Notes: generated by a model not told the origin, from the letters alone. Positions 18,420-29,875 are shown, counted from the stretch's first letter. The stretch is DNA of 64,000 bases from an uncultured Pelagibacteraceae bacterium (GCA_902535745.1 CACAUR010000005.1:1-64000), one strand, 5' to 3'. Numbers and translations: made by a program.

Positions 18420-19577
18420 ATGTCATCTAAATTAAAAGTTTTACAAGTAATACCAAGACTTGGTTATGGTGGAGCTGAAATAGGTTGTTACGATCTTGCC
18501 CATTATTTAAAAGAACAAAAATCAAGCTCCTTTATTGCTACTAGTGGAGGAGAGTTATTGAAATATATAGACAAAAAAAAAGTAAAATTATTTAGACTTC
18601 CGGTCCACAGCAAAAATCCTTTACTGATACTAGTAAATATATTTATACTTACTTTTATAGTTCTTTTTTATAAAATTAATATACTTCATGTTAGAAGCAG
18701 AGCACCAGCATGGTCTTGTTATTATGTCTCTAAAATAACTAAATGTAAATTAGTAACAACATTTCATGGGACATATAATTTTGATAATTCAATTAAAAAA
18801 AAATACAATGCAATTATGCTAAAGTCAGATTGTGTAATTGCGGGCTCAAACTTTATTTTTTCGCATATCAAAGAAAAATACCCAGAGTACATAACCAAAA
18901 TAAAGAAATTTTTAGTAATTTTTAGAGGAATAAATACTGAATATTACGACCCTGAAAACATAAAAGAAGCAGAGAGAATTAAATTTATAAAAAAACTAAA
19001 TATTGATGCAAATAAAAAAATTATTTTAATGCCAGGTAGACTTACTGAATGGAAAGGTCAAGAAATTTTTATAGAAGCCCTTAATGATCTTAAAACTAAA
19101 TTTGGTTATAAAAACTTTACTGCTATACTTCTTGGGTCTGATCAAGGAAGAAAAATTTACAAAAAAAAACTAATTAGGTTGATTGAAAGATTTAGATTAA
19201 ATGATGAAGTAATTTTTCTTGAACATGCACCCTCAATGCCTGTGGCTTATAGCGTCTCTAGCGTTATTGTTTCTGCGTCAATTGAACCTGAGGCTTTTGG
19301 AAGAATATCAGTTGAAGCACAATCAATGAAAAAGCCAATAGTCGCAAGTGATATTGGTGGATCTAGAGAAACAATAGTTGATAATAAAACTGGATTATTA
19401 TTTAGTTCTAGCAATCATCATTCTTTGAGTGAAAAACTAGATTTTATTTTTAGATTGGATGATACTTCACTTAATGTAATGGGAAATAATGGTAGAAAAA
19501 ACGTGCAAAAAAAATTTAATGTTGAAAAAATGTGTTTTTCAACTTATTCAGAATATAAAAAATTAATAAATGCCTAA
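18420..19577 (+). CDS. GT4-family glycosyltransferase
   Basis: A 385-aa GT-B fold enzyme. It has the N-terminal acceptor half with the glycine motif RLGYGGAEIGCYDLA and the C-terminal nucleotide-sugar half with MPGRLTEWKGQEIFIEAL. The E-x7-E signature is seen in SIEPEAFGRISVEAQSM. Such enzymes add a hexose or similar sugar to lipid A core, polysaccharide or lipid acceptors. The end overlaps thrS by 8 bp, so the glycosyltransferase heads the translation-gene run, perhaps with shared transcription. Donor and acceptor cannot be told. Confidence 0.9.
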   Translation: MSSKLKVLQVIPRLGYGGAEIGCYDLAHYLKEQKSSSFIATSGGELLKYIDKKKVKLFRLPVHSKNPLLILVNIFILTFIVLFYKINILHVRSRAPAWSCYYVSKITKCKLVTTFHGTYNFDNSIKKKYNAIMLKSDCVIAGSNFIFSHIKEKYPEYITKIKKFLVIFRGINTEYYDPENIKEAERIKFIKKLNIDANKKIILMPGRLTEWKGQEIFIEALNDLKTKFGYKNFTAILLGSDQGRKIYKKKLIRLIERFRLNDEVIFLEHAPSMPVAYSVSSVIVSASIEPEAFGRISVEAQSMKKPIVASDIGGSRETIVDNKTGLLFSSSNHHSLSEKLDFIFRLDDTSLNVMGNNGRKNVQKKFNVEKMCFSTYSEYKKLINA

Positions 19578-21486
19578 TATTACTTTACCTGATGGAAAAA
19601 AATTAGCTTTTAAAGAAAAAGTTTCAGGACTTAAAGTTGCTGAAAAAATTAGTAAATCTCTCGCAAAAGAAGCTTTAGTTATAAGTGTCGATGGAAAATT
19701 AAAAGATTTAAGTTATGAAATTGAAAAGGATTGTGAAGTAAAGGTTTTAACGTCAAAAGATAAAGATGGGCTTGATACTATCAGACATGACACAGCCCAT
19801 ATTTTAGCAATGGCAGTTCAAGAATTATTTCCTGGAACTCAAGTGACAATCGGACCAACTATTGAGGAAGGTTTTTATTATGACTTTTCCAGAAAGGAAC
19901 CTTTCACTGAGGCTGATTTAAAAAAGATTGAAACAAAGATGACAGAGATTGTTGATAGAGATGAACCAACTCATAGAGAGGTTTGGGATAGAGACGAGGC
20001 TATTTCGCATTTCAAAAAAATTGGCGAAAATTATAAGTCAGAAATTATTCAAGACATTCCTAAAAATGAGGAGATATCAATATACTTTCACGGAAAATGG
20101 CATGATCTTTGTCGAGGGCCGCATCTAGCATCCACCGGTAAAATTGGCAAGAATTTTAAGTTAACTAAGGTTGCAGGCGCATATTGGAGAGGTGACTCAA
20201 AAAAGGAGATGCTGCAAAGGATCTATGGAACTTCATGGGCATCAAAAAAAGATTTAGATAATTACATTATAAGATTAGAGGAAGCCGAAAAAAGAGATCA
20301 CAGAAAACTTGGTAAAGAAATGAACTTATTCCATTTTAGAGAAGAAAGTCCAGGTGCTGTATTTTGGCATCAAAGAGGATGGACATTATTTCAAAAACTT
20401 ATCGACTACATGAGGAAAAAACAAAACGAAGCAGGCTATAAAGAAATTAACACCCCAGAAGTTTTAGATAGATCTTTATGGGAAAAATCTGGCCACTGGG
20501 AAAAATTTGGTGAACATATGTATACATCTGAAACTCCAGATGAAAAAGTATTTGCCATAAAACCTATGAATTGTCCAGGATGTGTTCAAGTATTCAATCA
20601 AGGCTTAAAGAGTTATCGAGACCTACCTTATAAAATGTCTGAATTTGGAAAAGTACATAGATATGAACCATCGGGTGCTCTACATGGTTTGTTGAGAGTG
20701 AGAGCATTTACTCAAGATGATGCGCATATCTTTTGTACTGAAGATCAGATTACCGAGGAGTCTCTATCAGTTACAAATCTTATTTTAAATATTTATAAAG
20801 ATCTTGGATTTGAAAATGTAATTTTAAAATATTCTGATAGACCAGACCTTAGAGTTGGAGAGGATGAGGTTTGGGACAAAGCAGAAAAAGCTTTATTGGA
20901 AGCAGTTAAAGCTACAAAATTAGAATATAGCATCAATAAAGGGGAAGGTGCATTTTATGGTCCAAAAATTGAATTTGTTTTAAGAGATGCAATAGGAAGA
21001 GATTGGCAATGTGGAACCCTACAAGTAGACTTCAATTTACCAGGAAGACTAGGTGCATCTTTTGTAGATAAAGATGGATCAAAAAAAGTTCCAGTAATGT
21101 TGCATCGAGCTTTATTTGGTTCTCTTGAAAGATTTATTGGAATATTAATTGAAAATTATTCTGGAAAACTTCCTTTCTGGATAAGTCCATCACAAATAAT
21201 GGTAATACCAGTTTCTGAAGACTTTAACGATTATTCTGTTGAAGTTAATAAAAAGCTTATAGCATCTGGTTTAAATTCAGAGGTTGATTTGAAAAATCAC
21301 AATCTAAATTACAAAATAAGGGAACATTCATTGTCAAAGGTTCCAATACTATTAATTTGTGGAAAAAAAGAAGTTGACAGTAATAGTGTAACTATTAGAC
21401 AATTGGATTCTACAAAACAAGAAAATATGGAACTAAAAAAATTTATTAATCACTATCAAGCTTTAAATAAAGCTCCATCATTATAA
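19570..21486 (+). CDS. thrS: Threonyl-tRNA synthetase
   Basis: Charges tRNA-Thr. The 638-aa protein is full length: TGS domain (residues 1-60), the editing domain with the HDTAHILA zinc-like motif, the class-II catalytic core (motif 2 FGKVHRYEPSGALHGLLRVR; motif 3 PVMLHRALFGSLERFIGIL) and an anticodon-binding domain at the C-terminus. It is the first of thrS-infC-rpmI-rplT-pheS-pheT, the gene order known from many bacteria. It abuts infC with no spacing. Confidence 0.98.
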   Translation: MPNITLPDGKKLAFKEKVSGLKVAEKISKSLAKEALVISVDGKLKDLSYEIEKDCEVKVLTSKDKDGLDTIRHDTAHILAMAVQELFPGTQVTIGPTIEEGFYYDFSRKEPFTEADLKKIETKMTEIVDRDEPTHREVWDRDEAISHFKKIGENYKSEIIQDIPKNEEISIYFHGKWHDLCRGPHLASTGKIGKNFKLTKVAGAYWRGDSKKEMLQRIYGTSWASKKDLDNYIIRLEEAEKRDHRKLGKEMNLFHFREESPGAVFWHQRGWTLFQKLIDYMRKKQNEAGYKEINTPEVLDRSLWEKSGHWEKFGEHMYTSETPDEKVFAIKPMNCPGCVQVFNQGLKSYRDLPYKMSEFGKVHRYEPSGALHGLLRVRAFTQDDAHIFCTEDQITEESLSVTNLILNIYKDLGFENVILKYSDRPDLRVGEDEVWDKAEKALLEAVKATKLEYSINKGEGAFYGPKIEFVLRDAIGRDWQCGTLQVDFNLPGRLGASFVDKDGSKKVPVMLHRALFGSLERFIGILIENYSGKLPFWISPSQIMVIPVSEDFNDYSVEVNKKLIASGLNSEVDLKNHNLNYKIREHSLSKVPILLICGKKEVDSNSVTIRQLDSTKQENMELKKFINHYQALNKAPSL

Positions 21487-22032
21487 GTGGCAGATTTTAA
21501 ACAAAACTATTTCCAAAGAAGAACAAAGGATAGAGGACCTCGCTCAAATAACAGGATTATGTCTCAAGAGGTACAGGTAATTTCAAGTGATGGAAAAAAT
21601 TTAGGAATACTAAATACTCAAGAAGCAATCAACATGGCTAAAAATGAAGGGCTTGATCTAATTGAGATCGCCCAAAATGCCAAACCTCCAGTCTGTAAAA
21701 TTATGGATATGGGTAAGTTCAAGTATGATGCTCAAAAAAAAGCTAATAAAGCAAAGAAGAAGCAAAAAAAAGTAGAACTTAAAGAAATAAAACTTAGACC
21801 AGTAACAGAAATTCATGACTACTCATTTAAAATAAAAAATGCACAAAAATTTTTGAGTAAAGGTGATAAAGTAAAATTTACAATTAAATTTAAAGGAAGA
21901 GAGTTGCAACACTCAAATCTTGGACATGAATTAATGGACAAGATTAAGACCGACATAGAAAAACTTGGAAAAGTAGAGTTACAGCCTAAATTTGAGGGTA
22001 AACAGATGATTATGGTCATTCAACCAATCTAA
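21487..22032 (+). CDS. infC: Translation initiation factor IF-3
   Basis: IF-3 binds the 30S subunit, prevents early 50S joining and checks the start codon. The 181-aa protein has the N domain (NNRIMSQEVQVISSDGKNLG), a Lys-rich linker and the C domain (ELKEIKLRPVTEIHDY...KFTIKFKGRE). The start is a GTG directly after the thrS stop. infC genes commonly use unusual start codons, because IF-3 discriminates against them and so limits its own synthesis; here that would be GTG rather than the AUU of E. coli. Confidence 0.98.
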   Translation: MADFKQNYFQRRTKDRGPRSNNRIMSQEVQVISSDGKNLGILNTQEAINMAKNEGLDLIEIAQNAKPPVCKIMDMGKFKYDAQKKANKAKKKQKKVELKEIKLRPVTEIHDYSFKIKNAQKFLSKGDKVKFTIKFKGRELQHSNLGHELMDKIKTDIEKLGKVELQPKFEGKQMIMVIQPI

Positions 22033-22066
22033 TTATTCTTGTAAAATTATAATTATATTTGTATAA

Positions 22067-22073
22067 CCCCCCC
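22067..22073 (+). other. Seven-C tract in the rpmI ribosome-binding region
   Basis: The only gap in the infC-rpmI-rplT run (45 bp) contains an uninterrupted CCCCCCC ending 4 nt before the rpmI ATG, exactly where a Shine-Dalgarno sequence should sit. C runs of this length stand out in DNA this rich in A and T. No SD-like purine run is present. Role unknown; see findings. Confidence 0.6.
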
Positions 22074-22077
22074 AGTT

Positions 22078-22284
22078 ATGCCAAAGTTAAAAACTAAAAG
22101 TTCAGCAAAAAAAAGATTTAAAATTTCTGCAAGAGGAAAGGTAATAATGCCTCAAGCTGGGAAAAGACATGGTATGATCAAGAGAACGAATTCACAAATT
22201 AGAAAACAAAGAGGAACAACAGTAATGTCTAAACAGGATGGCAAAATTGTAAAATCATACATGCCATATAGTTTGAGAGGATAA
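22078..22284 (+). CDS. rpmI: 50S ribosomal protein L35
   Basis: A 68-aa basic protein with the L35 pattern ([21 protein letters not shown], then [20 protein letters not shown]). L35 is a structural protein of the large subunit. It lies between infC and rplT, the universal IF3-L35-L20 arrangement. Instead of an SD sequence the start is preceded by a C7 tract. Confidence 0.98.
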   Translation: MPKLKTKSSAKKRFKISARGKVIMPQAGKRHGMIKRTNSQIRKQRGTTVMSKQDGKIVKSYMPYSLRG

Positions 22285-22285
22285 A

Positions 22286-22642
22286 ATGCCAAGAGTAAAA
22301 AGAGGAGTCACAAGCAGAGCTAAACATAAAAAAGTTCTTAAAGCTGTAAAAGGTCAGTGGGGCAGAAGAAAGAATACTATAAGAGTTGCAAGACAAGCGA
22401 TGGAAAAGTCGATGCAATATGCATATAGAGATAGAAGAAATAAAAAAAGAGAATTTAAATCATTGTGGATACAAAGAATTAATGCAGGAGTAAGAGGTGA
22501 AGGACTTACATATTCAAAGTTCATACATGCTTTAAGTAAATCTGGTATCAAGTTAGATAGAAAAATTCTAGCTGAAATTGCTTATGATAACCCTGAAGCG
22601 TTTAAAACGATTGTAAAGAAAGCTCAAGCAGCACTTAATTAA
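22286..22642 (+). CDS. rplT: 50S ribosomal protein L20
   Basis: A 118-aa protein with the classic L20 start ([20 protein letters not shown]) and helical body ([20 protein letters not shown]). L20 is essential for early assembly of the large subunit. In several bacteria it represses its own operon by binding the rpmI leader. It follows rpmI by one base. Confidence 0.98.
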   Translation: MPRVKRGVTSRAKHKKVLKAVKGQWGRRKNTIRVARQAMEKSMQYAYRDRRNKKREFKSLWIQRINAGVRGEGLTYSKFIHALSKSGIKLDRKILAEIAYDNPEAFKTIVKKAQAALN

Positions 22643-22685
22643 TCTTCCCTATTGTTTTTCTTAGTTTAAGAAATAATCTCTAAAA

Positions 22686-23753
22686 ATGTCTGATTTTGAA
22701 AAAAAAATTCTCGAGTTTAAAAATAGATTAAACAGCACCCAGGATTCAAAAGAAATTGAAGCCATAAGAACAGATATTTTCAGTAAAAATGGATTTATAA
22801 ATTCTCAGTTTAAAAAACTTGGTTCTTTATCTCAAGATGAGAAAAAAACTTTTGCATCCAATATAAACAAAGCAAAACAAGAATTACTTGAAATATTTAG
22901 ATCAAAAGCAACAGAAGTTTCGGATAAAGATCTTAATGAAAAAATAAAAAAAGAAAAAATTGACGTCACTTTACCTGAGAAAGAATTCAAAATAGGAAAG
23001 ATACACCCTGTATCTCAAGTTATTGATGAAATATCATGTATTTTTTCAGAGATAGGATTTAGCGTAGAAGAAGGGCCTGATGTTGAAAATGATTATAATA
23101 ATTTTACTGCCTTAAACACTCCTAAAGATCATCCAGCAAAAGATATGCATGATACATTTTATTTGGATGAGAACATGAAAACCTTGCTTAGGACCCACAC
23201 TTCTCCAGTTCAAGTTCGCACAATGTTAAAAGGCAAACCTCCTTTTAAAATAATTGCACCAGGAAGAACTTATCGTAGCGATAGTGATCAAACTCATACA
23301 CCAATGTTTCATCAGCTGGAAGGTCTTCACATAGATAAAAATATTAATATGGGACATTTAAAAGGATGTTTAAATTATTTTATTAAAGAATTTTTTGAAG
23401 TGGATAAAATTAAGATGAGATTTAGACCTAGTCACTTTCCATTCACAGAACCTTCAGCCGAGGTAGATATAGGATATAGAATTGAAAATAACAAAATTAC
23501 CATCGGCGAAGGTGATAAATGGCTTGAGGTTCTTGGATGTGGAATGGTGCATCCAAATGTTTTAAAAAACTGTAAGGTTGACCCAAAAATTTATCAGGGT
23601 TTTGCATTTGGTATTGGTATTGATAGATTGGCAATGCTTAAGTACGGAATAAATGATTTAAGATCTTTTTTTGAATGTGACTATAGATGGTTAAATTATT
23701 ATGGTTTTGACCCTTTAGATGTTCCAACAAACTATAGAGGTTTAAGTAAATGA
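22686..23753 (+). CDS. pheS: Phenylalanyl-tRNA synthetase alpha subunit
   Basis: Catalytic subunit of the alpha2-beta2 PheRS. The 355-aa protein has an N-terminal coiled coil (about 1-90) that contacts the tRNA. The class-II core follows, with motif 2 ([21 protein letters not shown]) and the [17 protein letters not shown] motif 3 near the C-terminus. Length is typical. The ATGA junction overlaps pheT by 4 bp, which suggests translational coupling of the equimolar subunits. No leader-peptide ORF is visible in the 43-bp upstream gap. Confidence 0.98.
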   Translation: MSDFEKKILEFKNRLNSTQDSKEIEAIRTDIFSKNGFINSQFKKLGSLSQDEKKTFASNINKAKQELLEIFRSKATEVSDKDLNEKIKKEKIDVTLPEKEFKIGKIHPVSQVIDEISCIFSEIGFSVEEGPDVENDYNNFTALNTPKDHPAKDMHDTFYLDENMKTLLRTHTSPVQVRTMLKGKPPFKIIAPGRTYRSDSDQTHTPMFHQLEGLHIDKNINMGHLKGCLNYFIKEFFEVDKIKMRFRPSHFPFTEPSAEVDIGYRIENNKITIGEGDKWLEVLGCGMVHPNVLKNCKVDPKIYQGFAFGIGIDRLAMLKYGINDLRSFFECDYRWLNYYGFDPLDVPTNYRGLSK

Positions 23754-26134
23754 AATTTACAAAAGACTGGCTTGATGTTCATTTAAAAACAAATAAAAGT
23801 GAGTCACAAATTATCCAGAAATTAAATAGTATTGGCCTAGAAGTAGAAAAGGTAGAGCCAGTCAAAAATGAATTAAGCGACTTCATTGTAGCAAAAATAA
23901 TAAAAGCAAATAAACATCCTAATGCTGACCGGCTTAAGTTATGTGATGTGGATATAGGAAAAAAAAATACACTTAAAGTTGTCTGTGGTGCTCCTAATGC
24001 AAGAGATGGACTCTTGACAATCTACGCACCGCCAGGTTCAGTAATTCCAAAAAATAGCATGAAATTAGAGGTATCAAAGATCAGAGGAGAAACCTCTTAC
24101 GGAATGCTCTGTTCTGAGTCAGAATTGAAACTTTCTAATGAGAGCGAAGGAATAATAGATCTAAATGATAAATATAAAACAAAAATTGGAAAATCATTCT
24201 TCGGTAAAAAAAAAGGAAAAAATGTAATTGAATTATCAATTACCCCTAATAGACCAGACTGCCTAGGTGTGAGAGGTATAGCGAGAGACTTGTCAGCCTC
24301 TAACTTTGGAAAATTAAAAGAACCAAGAAAAAGTAAAGTTAAAAATAACATTAAACATAATTTAAAGATAAAGATTGAAAAAAATAAAAATCAGGCATGT
24401 TCAATTTTTGGAAGCTGTATCATTAAAAATATTAAAAATACTGAAAGTCCAGGATGGTTAAAAAATAGAATTTTAGCACTAGGCTTAAGGCCTATTTCTG
24501 CCGTTGTTGACATAACAAATTATGTAATGTTTGATTTAAACCGACCCCTCCATGCATACGATTTAGACAAGATAAAGAATAAAATTACCGTTAGAAATTC
24601 AAAAAAAGGAGAGAGTTTTAAAGCTCTAGATAATAAAAATTATACACTTGATAAAGACATGTGTGTGATAGCTGATGATGAAGGGGTACTTGGTTTAGGT
24701 GGAATAATCGGGGGCGAAAGGTCGGGCACAGAAATACATACAAAAAATATACTATTAGAGGCAGCATATTTTGATCCTGCATTAATTAGAAAAACTGCTA
24801 AAAAATTAGATTTGAATAGTGATGCAAAGTTTCGTTTTGAAAGAGGGGTAGATCCTCAATCTGTAAATGCTGGACTGGACTCAGCTGTCGAACTAATTTT
24901 AGAAATTTGTGGAGGGGAAGTTTCCAAATTTGATGTACAGCAGACAAAAAAATTTAAAGATCTTGAGATAAAATTTGACCCCAAAACGGTAACAAAGACA
25001 GTTGGAACCAATATAAACATTAATGAGTTAAAAAAGATCTTATCAAACTTAGGCTTCACTATTAAAACCAAGGGTAAATTCCTCAATGTTAAGGTTCCAA
25101 GTTGGAGACCAGATATCTTTGGTGAGATTGATCTAGTAGAGGAAGTTATTAGAATTATTGGATTTGAAAAAATTAAGTCCATTGAACCTGAGAAAAAGCG
25201 AACTAAACCAACACTTAATTTCTTTCAGAAACATTTCCATTTAGCTCAAAGATCAGTAGCCTCAAAAGGATATCTTGAAACAATAACATGGTCGTTTACT
25301 GACGAAAAAATTAATAACAAATTTAAAGAAAAATTAGAAAGTGTAAAAATTGTAAATCCAATAAGTTCAGATTTAAATGTATTAAGAAATTCTTTGTATC
25401 CAAATCTCATTTTCTATTTGGAAAAAAACTTAAATAGAGGATTTGGTGATCAAGCTCTTTTCGAAATTGGTCCAACTTTTACAGGAAGAAAACCTGGTCA
25501 ACAAATTACTGTTGTTTGTGGGATTAAAAAACAATTTATAGATGAAGATAATAATTTAAAGAAAAATGATTTAGTAGATGTTTTTCATATTAAAAAAGAT
25601 TTAGTTCAATCATTAACAGAACTTGAGATAAGAAAAGAAGATTTTAAGGTTGAGGAAAATACACCTTCTTATTATCACCCAGGTATCTCAGGATCTATAA
25701 TCTCAAAAGATGGAAATCTTGTTCTTGGATATTTCGGTGCCTTACATCCAAAAATAATTTCAAATACTTTTGGATTTGAAATCTTTTTAGAAAACCTAGT
25801 TGAATATAAAGCAAAAAATAAAAAAACTAAAGATAGTCTAACTTTTTCAGATTATCAAAAGTCAGATAGGGATTTTGCTTTTTTAGTCAATAAAGATACT
25901 AGAGCTCAAGATTTAACAGAAGTTATCCAAAAAATAGATAAAGATTTAATTAAAGAAATAAAAATTTTTGATGTTTATGAAGGGGAAAATATTCCATCTG
26001 ATAAAAAATCAATTGCATTAAAAGTAACAATTCAGTCTGATCATAAGACTTTAAAGGAAAATGATCTGACAAATATATCAAAAAAAATAATTAGCACTGT
26101 AGAGGAAAAAACTGGTGCAAAATTAAGATCGTAA
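23750..26134 (+). CDS. pheT: Phenylalanyl-tRNA synthetase beta subunit
   Basis: The 794-aa beta subunit shows the expected domain order: the tRNA-binding OB fold (residues about 40-150, [12 protein letters not shown]), the B3/B4 editing region (about 210-370, [18 protein letters not shown]), the B5 domain (about 400-470), the inactive class-II-like core and the C-terminal FDX-ACB anticodon domain (about 700-794, [14 protein letters not shown]). lepA starts at the next base after its stop codon. Confidence 0.98.
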   Translation: MKFTKDWLDVHLKTNKSESQIIQKLNSIGLEVEKVEPVKNELSDFIVAKIIKANKHPNADRLKLCDVDIGKKNTLKVVCGAPNARDGLLTIYAPPGSVIPKNSMKLEVSKIRGETSYGMLCSESELKLSNESEGIIDLNDKYKTKIGKSFFGKKKGKNVIELSITPNRPDCLGVRGIARDLSASNFGKLKEPRKSKVKNNIKHNLKIKIEKNKNQACSIFGSCIIKNIKNTESPGWLKNRILALGLRPISAVVDITNYVMFDLNRPLHAYDLDKIKNKITVRNSKKGESFKALDNKNYTLDKDMCVIADDEGVLGLGGIIGGERSGTEIHTKNILLEAAYFDPALIRKTAKKLDLNSDAKFRFERGVDPQSVNAGLDSAVELILEICGGEVSKFDVQQTKKFKDLEIKFDPKTVTKTVGTNININELKKILSNLGFTIKTKGKFLNVKVPSWRPDIFGEIDLVEEVIRIIGFEKIKSIEPEKKRTKPTLNFFQKHFHLAQRSVASKGYLETITWSFTDEKINNKFKEKLESVKIVNPISSDLNVLRNSLYPNLIFYLEKNLNRGFGDQALFEIGPTFTGRKPGQQITVVCGIKKQFIDEDNNLKKNDLVDVFHIKKDLVQSLTELEIRKEDFKVEENTPSYYHPGISGSIISKDGNLVLGYFGALHPKIISNTFGFEIFLENLVEYKAKNKKTKDSLTFSDYQKSDRDFAFLVNKDTRAQDLTEVIQKIDKDLIKEIKIFDVYEGENIPSDKKSIALKVTIQSDHKTLKENDLTNISKKIISTVEEKTGAKLRS

Positions 26135-27943
26135 ATGTCTAGCCTCGATAACATTAGAAATTTTGCTATTATCGCTCATATTGATCATGGGAAATCAACA
26201 ATAGCAGACAGGATTATACATAAGTGTGGAGGTTTGACAGAAAGAGAGATGAAAGATCAAGTATTAGACTCAATGGACATTGAGAGAGAGCGAGGAATTA
26301 CAATTAAAGCGCAAACTGTAAAATTGAATTATAAGGCCAAAGATGGCAAAGAGTACATACTTAACATAATAGACACCCCCGGTCATGTGGATTTTAGTTA
26401 TGAAGTCAGTCGATCACTATATGCATGCGAGGGATCAATATTAATTGTAGATAGCACTCAAGGGGTTGAGGCCCAAACACTTGCTAATGTTTATCAAGCA
26501 CTAGATATTAATCATGAAATAATTCCTGTACTAAATAAGATTGATCTGCCTGCCTCTGATTTAGATAGAACAAAAAAACAAATAGAAGATGTAATAGGTA
26601 TAGATACATCCAATGCTGTACCATGTTCAGGAAAAACAGGCGAAGGTATAGAAAATATTTTAGAGTCTATTGTCTCATCATTACCACCACCAAAAGGTGA
26701 GACTAAAGAACAATTAAAATGTTTGCTAGTCGATAGTTGGTATGACTCTTACTTGGGAGTTATTATTTTAGTTAGGGTAATAGATGGAACCTTGAAAAAA
26801 AATATGAAAATTAAAATGATGTCTACTGATCAAGAATATATAGTAGAAAAAGTTGGTGTATTTACACCAAAGGCTGAGAACATTGAAGAACTCAAATCTG
26901 GTGAAATAGGATTTATCATTACAGGAATAAAAAACTTATCTGACACAAAAGTTGGTGATACTATTTGTGAATCTCAAAATCCTCTTAAAAAAGCCTTACC
27001 AGGTTTTAAACCTAGTAAACCAGTTGTATTTTGTGGTTTGTTTCCAGTTGATAGTTCAGAGTATCAAAAACTAAAAGATGGTTTAGCAAAACTACAATTA
27101 AATGATTCAAGTTTTTCTTATGAAGCAGAGTCTTCATCGGCACTTGGTCTTGGTTTTAGGTGTGGCTTTTTGGGATTGCTTCATTTGGAAATCATTACTG
27201 AAAGACTTGAGAGAGAATTCGACATTAATTTATTAACGACAACTCCAGGTGTTGTCTATAAAGTGCACTTAAATAATGGAAAAATTGAAGATCTACAGAA
27301 TCCTTCAAATTTGGCAGATCCAACGCATATAAAACTTATTGAGGAGCCTTGGATAAAAGCAACAATAATTACTCCAGATCAATATTTGGGATCAATTATG
27401 AAAATATGTCAAAGCAAAAGAGGAATACAAAAAGATTTAAATTATTCAGGAAATAGAGCAGTATTGAGTTATGAGATACCACTTAATGAAGTAGTCTTTG
27501 ATTTCAATGACAGGCTAAAATCAATGACAAGTGGTTACGCAAGTTTTGATTATGAAATTATGGGACATAAAGAAGGAGACCTTGTTAAACTATCAATACT
27601 TGTAAACTCAGAGCCTGTTGATGCACTAGCTATGATGGTACATAAAGATTTTGCACAAACAATTGGAAGAGATGTTTGTGAGAAACTTAAAGATCTTATT
27701 CCAAGACATAACTTCATGATCCCTGTACAGGCAGCAATTGGTGGTAAAATTATAGCAAGAGAAACTATTAAGGGTTTTAAAAAAGATGTTTTAACAAAAA
27801 TACATGGTGGTGGAGCAAGAGATAGAAAAAGAAAACTTTTAGAAAAACAAAAAAAGGGAAAAGCAAGATCAAAACAATTTGGCAGAGTGGAGATACCACA
27901 AGAGGCTTTTATTGGTGTACTGAAAATAAATAAAGAAAATTAA
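26135..27943 (+). CDS. lepA: Elongation factor 4 (LepA) GTPase
   Basis: A 602-aa ribosome-associated translational GTPase. G motifs are clear: [14 protein letters not shown] (P-loop), DTPGHVD and NKIDLP, then domain II, an EF-G-like domain ([17 protein letters not shown]) and the LepA-specific C-terminal domain ([26 protein letters not shown]...[10 protein letters not shown]). It starts directly after pheT and ends 1 bp before the GT17 gene, marking the border between core translation genes and the accessory glycan island. Confidence 0.98.
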   Translation: MSSLDNIRNFAIIAHIDHGKSTIADRIIHKCGGLTEREMKDQVLDSMDIERERGITIKAQTVKLNYKAKDGKEYILNIIDTPGHVDFSYEVSRSLYACEGSILIVDSTQGVEAQTLANVYQALDINHEIIPVLNKIDLPASDLDRTKKQIEDVIGIDTSNAVPCSGKTGEGIENILESIVSSLPPPKGETKEQLKCLLVDSWYDSYLGVIILVRVIDGTLKKNMKIKMMSTDQEYIVEKVGVFTPKAENIEELKSGEIGFIITGIKNLSDTKVGDTICESQNPLKKALPGFKPSKPVVFCGLFPVDSSEYQKLKDGLAKLQLNDSSFSYEAESSSALGLGFRCGFLGLLHLEIITERLEREFDINLLTTTPGVVYKVHLNNGKIEDLQNPSNLADPTHIKLIEEPWIKATIITPDQYLGSIMKICQSKRGIQKDLNYSGNRAVLSYEIPLNEVVFDFNDRLKSMTSGYASFDYEIMGHKEGDLVKLSILVNSEPVDALAMMVHKDFAQTIGRDVCEKLKDLIPRHNFMIPVQAAIGGKIIARETIKGFKKDVLTKIHGGGARDRKRKLLEKQKKGKARSKQFGRVEIPQEAFIGVLKINKEN

Positions 27944-27944
27944 A

Positions 27945-28754
27945 ATGATATATGATTGTTTCTCTTACTGGGACGAGGATTTACTTTTAGATTTAAGATT
28001 AAACATTTTAGATAAAATTGTAGATCGTTTTGTAATTGTTGAGGGGGATAAAACTTGGCAAAACAATCCAAAAAAACTTAAGTTTGATGTTAAAAAATTC
28101 CAAAAATTTAAAGACAAAATTATTTATATTCCTGTAACAGACTTACCAGATGGTGAAGATCCATATTTACGTGAAAACCATCAAAGAAATTCAATCTCAA
28201 AAGGTATAAAAGATGCAAACAAAGATGATATTATTTTAATTTCAGATTTAGATGAAATTCCATGTCCAAAAGCTATTAAAAATTTTGATCATAAGATGAG
28301 ATATGCAACTTTCAAACAAAAGCATTTTTATTACAAATTCAATCTTCAAAGTAAAAACTATCCTTATTGGCATGGTTCAAGAATTTGTATCAAAAAATAT
28401 TTAAAATCACCTCAATGGTTAAGGGAATTAAAATTTAAAAAAAGACCATTTTGGCGTTTTGATAAATTAAGACTTAATAACATTATTAGCAATGGTGGTT
28501 GGCATTTTTGCAATTTAAAAACTCCTGAAGATTTATTGTATAAATATCAAAATTTATGTGAAACAAACGATCCAACGCATTTTAAGGAGCGGATTGATCC
28601 TAAATATCTTCAAATAGACGAAATACAAAAAAAAGTTATTTCAGGGGAGGATATAATTGGCAGAAAAGATAATTTTGAAAAAATTGAATTAGATTATTCT
28701 TTTCCAGAGTATTTAATAAAAAATAAGGAAGATTACAGTGATTGGATAATTTAG
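27945..28754 (+). CDS. GT17-family glycosyltransferase
   Basis: A 269-aa protein matching family GT17 (named for eukaryotic beta-1,4-N-acetylglucosaminyltransferase III). It shows the N-terminal MIYDCFSYWDEDLLLDLRLN and VDRFVIVEGDKTW strands, the DIILISDLDEIPCP metal-binding DxD region and a C-terminal GGWHFCNL motif. It begins 1 bp after lepA and overlaps the opposite-strand GT61 gene by 4 bp. It is likely to modify a surface glycan; acceptor unknown. First gene of the accessory island between lepA and tRNA-Ser. Confidence 0.85.
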   Translation: MIYDCFSYWDEDLLLDLRLNILDKIVDRFVIVEGDKTWQNNPKKLKFDVKKFQKFKDKIIYIPVTDLPDGEDPYLRENHQRNSISKGIKDANKDDIILISDLDEIPCPKAIKNFDHKMRYATFKQKHFYYKFNLQSKNYPYWHGSRICIKKYLKSPQWLRELKFKKRPFWRFDKLRLNNIISNGGWHFCNLKTPEDLLYKYQNLCETNDPTHFKERIDPKYLQIDEIQKKVISGEDIIGRKDNFEKIELDYSFPEYLIKNKEDYSDWII

Positions 28755-29821
28755 TGTAAATAATTCTTTAGTCTTTTTACATCTAATACCATATCACCCC
28801 TTTTTTCCCTTTTAATTTTTTTTAATTTAATAAGATGATGCCTCAATTTATTAAATTTACTGATTCTTTTATAAACATTATTTGGATGACCCAAAGGTCT
28901 TATTTCTACAACTTTAGTTTTTCTTTTACAAAAAATCAGATTTGCCATACCAGCTCCGTGTGGACCTATAACAATGTTGCAATTTTTGAATATTGAAATT
29001 TGCTTATCAAAACTAAAATTTGATAATTTGACTATTTTGAAACCTTCTTTTCTTAAATAATTTTTTATTTCATTATCATTAATAATTTTACAATGGTTGT
29101 ACTGAGAGTCGGATCTATCAATGTAAATTTTATCAAAGTTTTTAATTTTTTTTGCTGAATTATTGAGAAATTTTTTTCTCAAAAAATTGACAATCCATCT
29201 TGGCAAATTATTTTGAGCTGTAGAAAAAGTTCCTTTTAAATAATTAGGATGAGTACAAAATATTAAGTTATCTAAAAAACAATGTTTATTTATCCTACTA
29301 TCTATGACTTTATTTGAGTTTAATTTTAGCATCTCAAAAGTTGCTTTTTGGAAAGAGTTTAGTTTAGAGAAATAGAAATAATCGATTTTTTTTAAATTGT
29401 AAGCTTCAGAAAGAATTTTGATTTTTGGAACAATATCAAGTAACCAGTGTGCGTAATTATTATATCCACTGGCACCTTGCACTAGACTAATAACATTTCC
29501 ATCTATTTTCTTTAAAAACTTTGGTGTTCCAGATTTTAAAACTTCATTTTTTTTTGAATCAACTAACTTGCCGTTTATTTGCTGCATTGAGCCTTCAGTA
29601 ATTAATTGATTATTTTTGATAATGCTTACATTTTCTACACAATTTGTATAAATTCGACAATTTCGAATGGAATAAATTTTATAAGTGTTTTTTTGAAAAT
29701 ATTTTTTTTTTATAATTTTAAATTTAGGTTTGAAGTTACCTTTTAAATATATCTTTTTGTATAAAATCGAGAAAAAGCGACTTCTTAATATTTTATAAGT
29801 TTTTTTAGGTTTTTTAATCAA
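28751..29821 (-). CDS. GT61-family (DUF563) glycosyltransferase
   Basis: A 356-aa protein with the GT61 pattern: YNNYAHWLLDIVPKI in the first half and, near the C-terminus, IVIGPHGAGMANLIFCKRKT followed by VVEIRPLG. The very Lys-rich N-terminus has no signal peptide, so it is probably cytoplasmic. It is the only minus-strand gene of the island, divergent from the DUF4422-like gene by 54 bp. Sugar donor unknown (xylose and GlcNAc are known for the family). Confidence 0.85.
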   Translation of the reverse strand: MIKKPKKTYKILRSRFFSILYKKIYLKGNFKPKFKIIKKKYFQKNTYKIYSIRNCRIYTNCVENVSIIKNNQLITEGSMQQINGKLVDSKKNEVLKSGTPKFLKKIDGNVISLVQGASGYNNYAHWLLDIVPKIKILSEAYNLKKIDYFYFSKLNSFQKATFEMLKLNSNKVIDSRINKHCFLDNLIFCTHPNYLKGTFSTAQNNLPRWIVNFLRKKFLNNSAKKIKNFDKIYIDRSDSQYNHCKIINDNEIKNYLRKEGFKIVKLSNFSFDKQISIFKNCNIVIGPHGAGMANLIFCKRKTKVVEIRPLGHPNNVYKRISKFNKLRHHLIKLKKIKREKRGDMVLDVKRLKNYLH

Positions 29822-29875
29822 TTTTGAAATTTAAAATTGTTTATATAATACAATTTGTAGTCTAAAAATAAATGT

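Noticed and set aside
22643-22685. Phe-rich leader peptide before pheS
   Set aside because: The 43-bp gap has no ATG-initiated ORF with Phe codons and no terminator hairpin.
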